From contig NZ_CP019510.1 of NCBI RefSeq assembly GCF_002002885.1, positions 2,170,001-2,234,000 on the forward strand: a stretch of DNA of 64,000 nucleotides, written 5' to 3'. Of this stretch, positions 1 through 8,246 are shown piece after piece. Every line of letters starts with the position of its first letter. The stretch's first letter is position 1. Position numbers and translations under genes: made by a program. Origin of the DNA: Janthinobacterium sp. LM6. GTDB taxonomy: Bacteria; Pseudomonadota; Gammaproteobacteria; Burkholderiales; Burkholderiaceae_D. A model generated the notes under the pieces. The model searched no databases, was not told where the DNA came from, and worked only from the letters and a program-made list of their open reading frames with translations.

Positions 1-189
1 ATGCGGCGACCGCTGCCCTGGGGCACGCACCGCGTTTGCGCGTGCCGGCCCAAGGCCTCTTCCTTTGTGCCCCCATGACTTCTTTCCCCCGCGCGCGGCA
101 GCAGAAGGCGCGCGCGGACGAGGCAGGCAAGCCGATTCGGATCAACAACATTCCCCGATGGGAGTGGGCTTCAAGTAAAGAGGTAAAGC

Positions 190-879
190 ATGTCAACAAA
201 CAATGTCATACGCGTCATGCTGGTGTCGGACCACAAGACCTGGCTGTGGGGCCTGGAGCAGTTGCTCGCCGGCGCCCAGCCGCCGATGCAGGTGGTGGCC
301 AGCTCCACCGAGATCGACAGCGCGCTGCTGCTGGCGCGCACGCTGTGTCCCGACGTCATCGTGCTCGACGCCGATCTGGGCTGCGGCGGCGCCTGCGCCA
401 TCGATTATCTGCCGCAGCTGCTGGGCAATGGCGTGTCGCGCGCATTGCTGTTCAGCGGCACGCAGGACCAGGCCGCCTGCGGGCGCGCCGTGCGCAGCGG
501 CGCGCGCGCCGTGGTGGGCAAGGAAACGCCGGTCAAGCAAATGGTCGACGCCATCGCCCGCCTGCATCAGGGCGAATTGTGCCTGGACCCGGCGCTGCTC
601 GACAGCATGCTGGGCGTGCTGAACAAGCCGGAAGCGGCGCCCGACCCGGAAGAGCAGCGCATCGCCAGGCTGACGCTGAAGGAGCGCAAGATCGTGGCCA
701 TGATGGTGGAAGGAAATGGCGCGCTGAACCGTGCGATCGCCCAGCGCGCTTTTATCTCGGAGCAAACCTTGCGTAATCATTTGACATCGATCTACAGCAA
801 GCTCGATGTCACCAACCGCCTGGAATTATATGTGTACGCCACCCGCAACCGGCTGGCCGAACCCGTCCATGCGGAATGA
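190..879 (+). CDS. NarL/LuxR-type response regulator next to the Tad locus
   Basis: A 229-residue two-domain regulator. The N-terminal receiver domain (about residues 7-122) keeps the acidic residue D14, the phosphoacceptor D60 in VIVLDADLG, S89 and K111, so it looks competent for phosphorylation. The C-terminal part (about 160-220) is a LuxR/GerE helix-turn-helix with the usual TLRNHLTSIYSKLDV recognition segment. An AAAGAGG-type ribosome site lies just before the ATG at 190. No histidine kinase is adjacent, so its partner is unknown. It sits about 200 bp upstream of the Flp pilin gene on the same strand, which makes the pilus genes its most likely targets; that link is inference from position only. 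Confidence 0.85.
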   Translation: MSTNNVIRVMLVSDHKTWLWGLEQLLAGAQPPMQVVASSTEIDSALLLARTLCPDVIVLDADLGCGGACAIDYLPQLLGNGVSRALLFSGTQDQAACGRAVRSGARAVVGKETPVKQMVDAIARLHQGELCLDPALLDSMLGVLNKPEAAPDPEEQRIARLTLKERKIVAMMVEGNGALNRAIAQRAFISEQTLRNHLTSIYSKLDVTNRLELYVYATRNRLAEPVHAE

Positions 880-1083
880 CAGTACATATGTCCTGATTAT
901 AGACAAAAAATTAAGATGATTTGTACTGCGCATAAAATGACTTTTCTCTGATTCGATTTAATGTTTGTTTATATAAAATACACGCATCAGAAAATGGCAA
1001 ATAAAAACAAAGAGAATGTTTTTATTTTCAGACTGTATTTTCAGTTTTTATCATGTTTAAAACTTGACCTGAAAGGAAAAAAT
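880..1083. promoter_or_regulatory. AT-rich leader and promoter region of the Flp pilin gene
   Basis: About 200 bp of strikingly AT-rich DNA separate the response regulator from the pilin ORF, in a window that is otherwise very GC-rich. It holds several T/A-rich hexamers such as TATAAA near 972-977, but no well-spaced -35/-10 pair that I would name with confidence. AAAGGAAAAA lies directly before the pilin start and is a strong ribosome site. An upward in-frame extension of the pilin ORF to 961 exists but would add a non-pilin-like leader, so I treat this stretch as regulatory. Confidence 0.5.
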
Positions 1084-1257
1084 ATGAATTTCATTAAAAA
1101 CTTTATCGCCGAAGAAGATGGCGTGACGGCCATCGAATATGCGCTGATCGCTGCGCTGGTGGCTGCGGCGCTGGTCACGGCCGTCGGCTATTTCACCACC
1201 GGCCTCGATGGCGCCTTCAAGGCGATCGGCACCAAGCTGACGGGCGCGGCGATCTAA
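1084..1257 (+). CDS. flp: Flp/Fap-type major pilin (type IVc prepilin)
   Basis: A 57-residue prepilin. A short positively charged leader (MNFIKNFIAEEDG) is followed by the class IVc processing site after G13 and by the hydrophobic segment VTAIEYALIAALVAAALV. The conserved Glu and Tyr are at positions +5 and +6 of the predicted mature pilin (E18, Y19). Established role: it is cleaved by the TadV/CpaA peptidase, whose gene follows, and polymerised into the Flp pilus used for tight surface adherence. The ATG at 1084 is preferred because AAAGGAAAAA precedes it and the resulting leader has normal length. The gene heads the Tad locus and is separated from tadV by a hairpin, consistent with higher expression of the pilin. 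Confidence 0.93.
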   Translation: MNFIKNFIAEEDGVTAIEYALIAALVAAALVTAVGYFTTGLDGAFKAIGTKLTGAAI

Positions 1258-1285
1258 GGCGCCTGCCCACCGCGCTGCACCCCGA

Positions 1286-1313
1286 CAGGCCGCTGCCCAT
1301 GCGCGGCGGCCTG
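1286..1313 (+). terminator. Hairpin between flp and tadV, possible attenuator
   Basis: CAGGCCGC (1286-1293) pairs perfectly with GCGGCCTG (1306-1313) around a 12-base loop. No T-run follows, so it is not a classical intrinsic terminator. A hairpin just downstream of a major pilin gene often stabilises the abundant pilin transcript or reduces readthrough; that function is inference here. Confidence 0.35.
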
Positions 1314-1372
1314 CCGGCTTCCCGCCCAACGATGCGCATGCCGTCATGCGCTTGGCTTGCATCAGGTACACG

Positions 1373-1933
1373 ATGGACCCTCATTCTTTCTGGACGTTCA
1401 GCCCCGCCATGGTCTTGTGGGGGCTGCTTGCCGCGGCTGTCTGGCATGACGTGCGCCGCCGGCGCATTCCCAACCGGCTGGTGTTGTCCGGCGCCTTGCT
1501 TGGCGTGCTGCTCAACAGTGTGGCCTTGCCCGGGCTGACGCCGGCCGGGCCGTGGCTGGCGCTGGGCGGCCTGGCCGTCGGCCTGGGCTTGCTGCTGCCC
1601 ATGTACGCGATGAAGGCGCTGGGCGCGGGCGACGTCAAGCTGATGGCGATGGTGGGGGCTTTTCTTGGCCCGCGCCCCGCCGTGTTTGCCGTGCTGTGCA
1701 GCCTGCTCGCGGGCGGCGTGCTGGCGCTGGCCGTCGCCCTGTGCCGGGGCACGCTGCGCCAGGCGATGGCGAATGCCCGGCAATTGCTGCTGCAAGGCTG
1801 GCTGCGCGCCGCGGCAGGCGAGGTGCCGCGTGTCGGCCCGCCCGCCGTACCGGGTGGCAACTTGCCGTACGCGATCGCCATTGCCGCCGGCACCGCCATC
1901 TGGCTGGCCCTGGCGGCCGGCGGGTATGCATGA
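1373..1933 (+). CDS. tadV: Prepilin peptidase of the A24 family (TadV/CpaA)
   Basis: A polytopic inner-membrane aspartic peptidase of about 186 residues. The two catalytic aspartates of the A24 family are visible: D26 in WHDVRRRRIPN, and D87 in the GxGD signature (KALGAGDVKLMA). Hydrophobic segments flank both. There is no N-methyltransferase domain, as expected for the short TadV/CpaA type. It should remove the leader from the Flp prepilin encoded immediately upstream. I prefer ATG 1373 because CAGG lies about 6 bases before it; an in-frame ATG at 1346 would add nine residues. It is followed by rcpC after 42 bp, in one transcription unit. Confidence 0.9.
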   Translation: MDPHSFWTFSPAMVLWGLLAAAVWHDVRRRRIPNRLVLSGALLGVLLNSVALPGLTPAGPWLALGGLAVGLGLLLPMYAMKALGAGDVKLMAMVGAFLGPRPAVFAVLCSLLAGGVLALAVALCRGTLRQAMANARQLLLQGWLRAAAGEVPRVGPPAVPGGNLPYAIAIAAGTAIWLALAAGGYA

Positions 1934-1975
1934 TGTGCCCGTCCGGAAACCCAAGTTTTACCAAGAGGAAAAATC

Positions 1976-2803
1976 ATGAGAAATAGCCGCGTTGCGATCG
2001 TGCTGCTGCTGGCGCTGCTGATGGCGGGGGGCGCCGTGCTGGCGGCCGCGCGCTGGATGTCGGGACAAGGCGCGCCGGCCAGCCAGACGGTGATGGTTGC
2101 CTTGGTCGATATCGGCGTGGGCGCGAAGGTGACGCCGGCCATGCTGCGCGGCATGGACTGGCCGGCGGGCGCCATGCCGCCGGGGGCGTTTGGCGAGGCC
2201 GGCGCGCTGGACGGGCGCATCACGCGCACGGCCGTCAGCAAGGGTGAGCCTGTGCTGGAAAGCAAGCTCGCGCCGCCCGGCGCCACGGGCGGCCTGTCGG
2301 CCATCGTGGCTGCCGGCAAGCGCGCCATGACCGTGCGCGTCAACGACGTGGTGGGCGTGGCCGGCTTCGCCCTGCCGGGCAACTTCGTCGACATTCTCGT
2401 GCATACGCAGGATGACCGTGCCAGGCCGGCGGGCGGCGGGCCGCTGGCCATTTCCAAGATCGTGCTGGAACGCATCTTGGTGCTGGCCGTGGCGCAAGAG
2501 TCCGGCCGCGACGACAACAAGCCCAAGGTGGTCAATGCCGTGACCCTGGAGCTGACGCCGGAGCAGGTGGAAAAGCTGGACCTGGCGCGCAGCGTGGGCA
2601 GTTTGTCGCTGGTGCTGCGCAACCAGGTCGATCCGGCGCCCGTCACCACGGGCGGCGCCACCAAGGAGTCTCTGCTGGAACTGAAGGCGCCGGCGGCCGC
2701 GCCGGTGCGCGCGGTGCGGCGCCAGGCGGCCCCGGCACGCGCTCCCGCGCGCGACAGCATCACCGTCATCAAGGGCATGGATACGAGCGTCCAGCAATTT
2801 TAA
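1976..2803 (+). CDS. rcpC: Flp pilus assembly protein CpaB/RcpC
   Basis: A 275-residue protein with an N-terminal membrane anchor (RVAIVLLLALLMAGGAVLAA) followed by a SAF-like domain (about residues 40-105), which contains the run KVTPAMLRGMDWPAGAMPPG, and a CpaB/RcpC C-terminal domain (about 110-215). The last 50 residues are Ala/Pro/Arg-rich and look disordered. Family role: periplasmic component working with the secretin RcpA in assembly and stability of the Tad outer-membrane channel. An AAGAGGAAAAATC ribosome site supports the start. Position between the prepilin peptidase and the secretin is the standard Tad order. Confidence 0.9.
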   Translation: MRNSRVAIVLLLALLMAGGAVLAAARWMSGQGAPASQTVMVALVDIGVGAKVTPAMLRGMDWPAGAMPPGAFGEAGALDGRITRTAVSKGEPVLESKLAPPGATGGLSAIVAAGKRAMTVRVNDVVGVAGFALPGNFVDILVHTQDDRARPAGGGPLAISKIVLERILVLAVAQESGRDDNKPKVVNAVTLELTPEQVEKLDLARSVGSLSLVLRNQVDPAPVTTGGATKESLLELKAPAAAPVRAVRRQAAPARAPARDSITVIKGMDTSVQQF

Positions 2804-2830
2804 ACATCAGCAGGCAAGCAAGGATGATCG

Positions 2831-4351
2831 ATGAATACATTTCGTAAGCACGCCGCGAGTGCGGGCATGCGCCTGGCCCTGACGCTGGGCGGCGCGGCGG
2901 CAAGCCTGGCCTGGCCGGGCGGCGCCAGCGCGGCGGCGCCGGCCCGGCAGGCCGTCATGTCGCCCGTCGCGGCGCCGGCCATGTCGCTGGGCGCCGATAT
3001 CGCCCGCCTGGGCGCGCCCGTGCGCATCGCCGTGGGCAAGTCCACCTTGCGCAGCCTGAGCCTGCCGGTGTCGCAGATCGCCGTCAACGATCCGCGGGTG
3101 GCCGGCGCCAGGATGCTGGGCTCGTCCAGCCAGCTGTTCGTCTGGGGCCTGGCCCCGGGCAGCACCAACCTGATCCTGTGGGACCGGCAGCAGCGCCCCG
3201 TGATCGTCGATATCGAAGTCGAGATCGATGTCGAGGGCTTGCAGGCGCAGCTGGCCTATGTCTTCCCTGGCGAGCGCGCCGTTAAGGCGGGCGCGGCCGG
3301 CGGCAGCATCGTGCTGTCGGGGCAGGTGAGCGACAGCGTCAAGGCCAGCCAGATCCTGGACATGGCGCAAGCCTATGCGCAGCGCGGCGCGGGCGAAGCG
3401 GCGGCGCCGGCCGACGGCGCCGCCAGCACTGTCAATGCCGCCGGCGGCGTCAAGGTCATCAACATGCTGACGATTGCGGCGCCGCAACAGGTCATGCTGG
3501 AAGTGAAAATCGCCGAAGTGTCGAAGACCCTGGTTGACCAGCTGGGCGCGAGCGTGGGCATCAGCGGCACGCGCGGCAACTGGAGCTACGGCTTGCTGTC
3601 GAACTTGCTCAGCGGCAACCCCAGCCAGCTGGGCGCCGTGCACGGCAAGAATGGCAACGGGCTGACGCTCGATGCGCAAAAGCGCGACGGCCTGGTGAAG
3701 GTGCTGGCCGAGCCGAACATCATGGCCATCAGCGGCCAGGAAGCCAGTTTCTTGGCGGGCGGCAAGATTTTCATTCCGGTCGCGCAAGACAGCACCACCA
3801 ACAAGATCACGCTGGAGGAAAAGGAATTCGGCATCGCCGTCAAGTTCACGCCCACCGTGCTGGAGGGCGGACGCATCAACCTGAAGGTGGCGCCGGAAGT
3901 GTCGGAGCTGAACCGCGAAGGCATCGGCATCACCACCGGCGGGGGCGCCGCCGCCAATGCCGTGCTGCCGGCCTTTACCACGCGGCGCACCACCACCACG
4001 GTGCAGCTGTTCGATGGCCAGAGTTTTGCCGTGGGCGGCTTGATCAAGAACAATGTGACGACCAATATCAAGGCCTTGCCCTTCCTGGGCGAGATTCCCG
4101 TGCTGGGCGCGCTGTTCCGCAGCAGCGATTTCCAGACCGACCGTACCGAGCTGGTGTTCATCATCACGCCGCACCTGGTCAAGCCGCTCGACGGCACGCT
4201 TGACGGCGATATCGCCTTGCCGACCGACGCCTATGTGGCGCCCAGCCGCAGCGAGTTTTTCTTGCAAGGAAAAATGGAAGGCGCTAGCGCGCCACGGCCA
4301 CGGCAGGAAGCGGCCATGCAGACGGCGCCCGCCGGCCCGGACACTCACTAG
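2831..4351 (+). CDS. rcpA: Tad outer-membrane secretin CpaC/RcpA
   Basis: A 506-residue secretin with an Ala-rich signal peptide (about residues 1-35). The N-terminal part (about 55-190) resembles the RcpA/CpaC N-domain with BON-like repeats. The C-terminal secretin domain (about 215-465) carries typical segments: LAEPNIMAISGQEASFLAGG, then the VGGLIKNN and LPFLGEIPVLGALFRS elements, ending in TELVFIITPHLVKP. It forms the outer-membrane ring through which the Flp pilus leaves the cell. The residue tail after the secretin domain is short and low in complexity. Upstream spacing to rcpC is 27 bp and the next gene starts 9 bp after its stop, so it is in the same operon. Confidence 0.93.
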   Translation: MNTFRKHAASAGMRLALTLGGAAASLAWPGGASAAAPARQAVMSPVAAPAMSLGADIARLGAPVRIAVGKSTLRSLSLPVSQIAVNDPRVAGARMLGSSSQLFVWGLAPGSTNLILWDRQQRPVIVDIEVEIDVEGLQAQLAYVFPGERAVKAGAAGGSIVLSGQVSDSVKASQILDMAQAYAQRGAGEAAAPADGAASTVNAAGGVKVINMLTIAAPQQVMLEVKIAEVSKTLVDQLGASVGISGTRGNWSYGLLSNLLSGNPSQLGAVHGKNGNGLTLDAQKRDGLVKVLAEPNIMAISGQEASFLAGGKIFIPVAQDSTTNKITLEEKEFGIAVKFTPTVLEGGRINLKVAPEVSELNREGIGITTGGGAAANAVLPAFTTRRTTTTVQLFDGQSFAVGGLIKNNVTTNIKALPFLGEIPVLGALFRSSDFQTDRTELVFIITPHLVKPLDGTLDGDIALPTDAYVAPSRSEFFLQGKMEGASAPRPRQEAAMQTAPAGPDTH

Positions 4352-4360
4352 GAGCACCTG

Positions 4361-4645
4361 ATGCAGCATACCCTTTCCCCTTTGCTTTCCCTTTCTGTGC
4401 TGCTGGCCGCCCTGGCCGCCAGCGGCTGCGCCGCCACGCCGAACCTGGACCGCCAGTTCGGCCGCAGCGTCGAGCAGCTGCGCCTGCGGCAAGTGCTGTC
4501 GCCGCAGGCGGGCGCGAACCGCGATCCCGTGGCCGGCATGGACGGCAAGGCCGCCCAGGCCGCCTACGCGGCGTACCAGAAAAGCTTTGCCGCGCCCGCG
4601 CCGCAAGGGGCCGCCTTCACCATCGGCGTCGGGGCGCGCCAGTGA
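4361..4645 (+). CDS. Small Tad-associated lipoprotein of unknown family
   Basis: A 94-residue protein with a type II signal peptide: a hydrophobic stretch LLSLSVLLAALAA followed by the lipobox ASGC, giving a predicted lipidated Cys at residue 23. The mature part is only about 70 residues, Ala/Gln/Arg-rich, with no domain I recognise. It occupies the place where other Tad loci carry a lipoprotein such as CpaD or RcpB between the secretin and TadZ, but it is much shorter than those. A pilotin-like role in inserting or stabilising RcpA is a reasonable guess from position and lipidation; it is not shown by homology. Confidence 0.7.
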   Translation: MQHTLSPLLSLSVLLAALAASGCAATPNLDRQFGRSVEQLRLRQVLSPQAGANRDPVAGMDGKAAQAAYAAYQKSFAAPAPQGAAFTIGVGARQ

Positions 4646-4682
4646 AGCTGGCACCGTCACCACAGAACCAGCAAGGCATATC

Positions 4683-5843
4683 GTGAAAATCGCCATCCAT
4701 TCCACGGATCAAAAAACGCTGTCCGAACTGGGGCGGCTGCTGCGCAGCCGCAACCGGCTCGACGAGATCAACGCGGGCGGCGAAACGCTGGAACCGCTGC
4801 AGGCGGCGCAATCGCTGCCCGACGTGCTGATCTTCGACCGCCCGTCGAACGACGGCGCCGACCTGGCTGCCATCGAGCGCCTCAGCAACCAGCATCCGCG
4901 CATGGCCTTCATCGTGCTGTGCCACCAGCAGGCGCCTGAATTCCTGCTGCAGGCCATGCGCGCAGGCGTGCGCGACGTATTGCCGTTTCCCGCCGCGCCG
5001 GCCAGCCTGTATGCGGCGCTCGAACGCATCGAGGAAAAGCTGGAGCGGCGCGAGCATGGCAACGGCAAGGTGCTGGCCTTCATCTCGTGCAAGGGCGGCA
5101 GCGGCGCCACCTTCATCGCCAGCAACCTCGGTTATGCGCTGGCCGCCGGCGGCCAGCAGCGCGTTGCCCTGATCGACATGAACCTGCATTTTGGCGACGC
5201 CTCGCTGTTCGTGTCCGAAAACAAGCCGCTGGCCACACTGTCGGACGTCACGCGCGACATCCACCGGCTCGACGCCTCGTTCCTGGCATCGAGCATGCTG
5301 CACATCCTGCCCAACTACAGCGTGCTGGCTGCGCCCGAGGATCCGGCGCACGCCAGCGAAGTGGCGCCCGAGCACATCGACGCCGTCATCCGGCAAGCCA
5401 GGCGCCAGTACGATTTCATCGTGCTCGACGTGGGCCGCAACCTCGACGCCGTCAGCGTGCGCGCGCTGGACCACGCCGACATGATCTTTCCCGTCCTGCA
5501 GGCGACCTTGCCGTATATCCGCGACGGCAAGCGCCTGCTGGGCATGTTCCGCTCGCTCGAATACGCGAAGGACAAGGTGCATATCATCGTCAACCGCCAC
5601 GACAAGGGCGGCGAGATCCGCCTGCGCGACCTGGAAGCGGCGTACGGCACGGCGGTCTACCGCACGGTGCCGAATCACTACGCCTCGGCGGCCGCCTCGG
5701 TCAACCAGGGCGTGCCTATCCTGCAGCTCGACAAGGCCAGCCCGATCACCCGCTCGCTGCAGGAGTTCGCCGCCAGCCTGGCCGGCGGCGCGGCCAGCAC
5801 GGCGCGCCAGGGCTGGCTCGGCCGCGTTCTGCGGCGCGCCTGA
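4683..5843 (+). CDS. tadZ: TadZ/CpaE, MinD-like polar localisation ATPase with receiver-like N-domain
   Basis: Read from GTG 4683, which gives 386 residues and avoids overlap with the upstream lipoprotein gene; an open extension to 4587 is out of keeping with the family. Residues 1-125 resemble a degenerate receiver domain. Residues about 130-360 are a ParA/MinD ATPase domain. Its P-loop is atypical: CKGGSGATF, starting at K137, has Ala where the canonical motif has Lys before Thr. Such atypical Walker A motifs are known for TadZ proteins, which act as hubs that localise the Tad machine. Downstream features such as LIDMNLHFGDASLF and FIVLDVGRNLD fit the switch regions. Confidence 0.9.
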   Translation: MKIAIHSTDQKTLSELGRLLRSRNRLDEINAGGETLEPLQAAQSLPDVLIFDRPSNDGADLAAIERLSNQHPRMAFIVLCHQQAPEFLLQAMRAGVRDVLPFPAAPASLYAALERIEEKLERREHGNGKVLAFISCKGGSGATFIASNLGYALAAGGQQRVALIDMNLHFGDASLFVSENKPLATLSDVTRDIHRLDASFLASSMLHILPNYSVLAAPEDPAHASEVAPEHIDAVIRQARRQYDFIVLDVGRNLDAVSVRALDHADMIFPVLQATLPYIRDGKRLLGMFRSLEYAKDKVHIIVNRHDKGGEIRLRDLEAAYGTAVYRTVPNHYASAAASVNQGVPILQLDKASPITRSLQEFAASLAGGAASTARQGWLGRVLRRA

Positions 5844-5882
5844 TCCACGCGCTTGATCCCCATCCCAGAACAGGAGCACTTC

Positions 5883-7253
5883 ATGGCTGGTTCCCCCATC
5901 GCCGCCTTGTCCATCCGCGAACGGCTCGGCAGCGCCAAGATCGCCGCGCTCGCGCCGCAGCGCATGGCCGTCATCGACAACCACGGCTACCGCGACCTCA
6001 AGCTGCGCATCCATGGGCTGCTGCTCGAACGGGTCGACCTGGAAAGCATGCAGCGCCTGTCGCAGGAGCGCATCCGCGAAGAATTGCGCGGCCTGGTCGA
6101 GCGCCTGCTGGACGAAGAGGCGGTGGTCATCAACGACGCCGAGCGGCGTAGCCTGACGCGCGACATCCAGCACGAGATGCTGGGCTTCGGCCCGCTGGAA
6201 ACCTTGCTGTCGGATGCCAGCGTGTCGGACATCCTGGTCAACGGCCACAAGCAGGTGTATGTGGAGCGCGGCGGCCGCCTGGAGCTGACCGACGTCTGCT
6301 TCGACGACGACGCCCATTTGATGAAGATCATCGACAAGATCGTCTCGCGCGTGGGCCGGCGCATCGATGAATCGAGCCCCATGGTCGATGCGCGCCTGCC
6401 CGACGGTTCGCGCGTCAACGCCATCATCCCGCCGCTGGCCATCGACGGCCCCGTGATGTCGATCCGGCGGTTTTCCGTCGATCCGCTGCGCCTGGCCGAC
6501 CTGGTCGCCTACCACAGCATGACGGCCGAGATGGCCGAAGTGCTGCAGGGCCTCGGCAAGGCGAAGATGAATATCCTCATTTCCGGCGGCACGGGCAGCG
6601 GCAAGACCACCATGCTCAATGTGATTTCCGGCTTTATCGGCCAGACGGAGCGCATCGTCACGGTGGAAGACGCGGCCGAGCTGCAATTGCAGCAGCCGCA
6701 CGTGGTACGCCTGGAAACGCGGCCCGCGAACATCGAGGGCAAGGGGGAGGTGAGCCAGCGCGCGCTGGTGCGCAACGCGCTGCGCATGCGCCCGGACCGC
6801 ATCATCCTGGGCGAGGTGCGCGGCGCCGAGGCGCTCGACATGCTGGGCGCGATGAACACGGGCCACGAAGGCTCGATGGCCACCATCCACGCCAATACGC
6901 CGCGCGACGCCATCACGCGGCTGGAAAACATGATCAGCATGGCGGCCGCCAACCTGCCCAGCAAGGCCATCCGGCAACAGATCAGCTCGGCCGTGTCGGT
7001 GGTGGTGCAAGTGTCGCGCCTGATCGACGGCAAGCGCAAGGTCACGTCGATCCAGGAAATCACGGGCATGGAAGGGGAAGTCATCACGATGCAGGAAATC
7101 TTCAGTTTCCGGCAGACGGGCGTGGCCGAGGGCGGCGCGGTGGTCGGGCATTTCTCGGCCAGCGGCATCCGCCCGCGCTTCCTCGAGCGCCTGAACAGCT
7201 TTGGCATCGGCGTGCCGGCCTCGCTGTTCGAACCCACTGCGGCGGGGCGCTGA
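5883..7253 (+). CDS. tadA: Tad secretion ATPase TadA/CpaF
   Basis: A 456-residue VirB11/GspE-type ATPase that powers Flp pilus extension and retraction at the inner membrane. The Walker A motif GGTGSGKTT starts at residue 235, followed by the Asp box [12 protein letters not shown], the Walker B region [17 protein letters not shown] and the His box [12 protein letters not shown]. Residues 1-200 form the usual N-terminal domain with [11 protein letters not shown] and [20 protein letters not shown]. The start at ATG 5883 is chosen because AGGAG (5872-5876) sits 6 bases before it; an upstream ATG at 5853 has no such site. It follows tadZ by 39 bp and precedes tadB by 6 bp. Confidence 0.95.
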   Translation: MAGSPIAALSIRERLGSAKIAALAPQRMAVIDNHGYRDLKLRIHGLLLERVDLESMQRLSQERIREELRGLVERLLDEEAVVINDAERRSLTRDIQHEMLGFGPLETLLSDASVSDILVNGHKQVYVERGGRLELTDVCFDDDAHLMKIIDKIVSRVGRRIDESSPMVDARLPDGSRVNAIIPPLAIDGPVMSIRRFSVDPLRLADLVAYHSMTAEMAEVLQGLGKAKMNILISGGTGSGKTTMLNVISGFIGQTERIVTVEDAAELQLQQPHVVRLETRPANIEGKGEVSQRALVRNALRMRPDRIILGEVRGAEALDMLGAMNTGHEGSMATIHANTPRDAITRLENMISMAAANLPSKAIRQQISSAVSVVVQVSRLIDGKRKVTSIQEITGMEGEVITMQEIFSFRQTGVAEGGAVVGHFSASGIRPRFLERLNSFGIGVPASLFEPTAAGR

Positions 7254-7259
7254 CCGGCC

Positions 7260-8228
7260 ATGCTTTCCTACCTTGTTTATGTGTTCCTTTTCCTGGCCGT
7301 GCTGCTGCTGGTGGCTGGCGCCTGGCTGGCGTGGCAGGCGGCGCGGGGAGCGGGCGCGGCGCGGGTGGCGCGGCGCCTGCAATCCATGTACACGGCCAGC
7401 GATGGCGAACAGGCGCTGTCGATCACCAAGCAGCGCCCGCTGAGCGTCCATCCCTTCCTGCACGGCGTGCTGGAGGGCTTGCCCGGCGCGCGGCGCCTCG
7501 ACCAGCTGCTGCTGCAGGCGGGCATGCGCTGGTTCGTGGCCACTTTTCTGGGCTATTGCCTGCTGGGCGGGACGGCCGGCCTGCTGCTGGCCGGCGCGCT
7601 GCCGTTGCCATGGTATGTGCGCCTGGGCCTGGGCGCGGGCGGCGCCGCGCTGCCGTATCTGCTGGCGCGCCGCGCCAGGAGCCGGCGGCTGGTGCGCATC
7701 GAGCAGCAATTGCCGGACGCGCTCGACCTGATGGGCCGCGCCATGCGCGCCGGCCATGCCTTCCCGACTGCCCTGAAAATGGTGGGCGAGGAGATGACGG
7801 GGCCGCTGGCCGACGAGTTCCGCGCCGTGTTCGACGAAGTCAGTTTCGGCGTCGCGATGGCCGATGCGCTGGGCAATCTGGCCGCGCGCGTGCCCAGCAC
7901 GGACTTGCGCTATTTCGTCATCGCCGTGCTGATCCAGCGCGAAACGGGCGGCAACCTGACTGAATTGCTGAGCAGCATCAGCGCCATCATCCGCGACCGC
8001 CTGAAATTGCTGGGCCAGGTGCGCGTGCTGTCGGCCGAAGGGCGCATGTCGGCGTGGGTCCTGGGTTTGCTGCCGTTCGGCGCGGCGCTGATGATGCATT
8101 TGATGAATCCGCAGTTTATTGCCGTGCTGTACACGGATGGGGGCGGGCGCAAGATGGTTGGAGTATCGCTGGGCTTGCTGATGCTGGGCGTGATCTGCAT
8201 CAGAAAAATTATCAATATCCGGGTGTAA
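7260..8228 (+). CDS. tadB: Tad inner-membrane platform protein TadB
   Basis: A 322-residue membrane protein with an N-terminal transmembrane segment ([20 protein letters not shown]), a pair of membrane segments around residues 95-140, and a type II secretion F domain (about 155-285) with the run [18 protein letters not shown] and a C-terminal membrane hairpin. Family role: with TadC it forms the inner-membrane platform on which TadA drives pilin assembly. It starts 6 bp after tadA and ends 18 bp before tadC, so the three genes are translationally close. Confidence 0.92.
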   Translation: MLSYLVYVFLFLAVLLLVAGAWLAWQAARGAGAARVARRLQSMYTASDGEQALSITKQRPLSVHPFLHGVLEGLPGARRLDQLLLQAGMRWFVATFLGYCLLGGTAGLLLAGALPLPWYVRLGLGAGGAALPYLLARRARSRRLVRIEQQLPDALDLMGRAMRAGHAFPTALKMVGEEMTGPLADEFRAVFDEVSFGVAMADALGNLAARVPSTDLRYFVIAVLIQRETGGNLTELLSSISAIIRDRLKLLGQVRVLSAEGRMSAWVLGLLPFGAALMMHLMNPQFIAVLYTDGGGRKMVGVSLGLLMLGVICIRKIINIRV

Positions 8229-8246
8229 GATGAAAGAAAAGACACG

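Noticed and set aside
961-1083. Longer N terminus for the Flp pilin
   Set aside because: It would add 41 residues not found in Flp prepilins and bypass the clear ribosome site before 1084.
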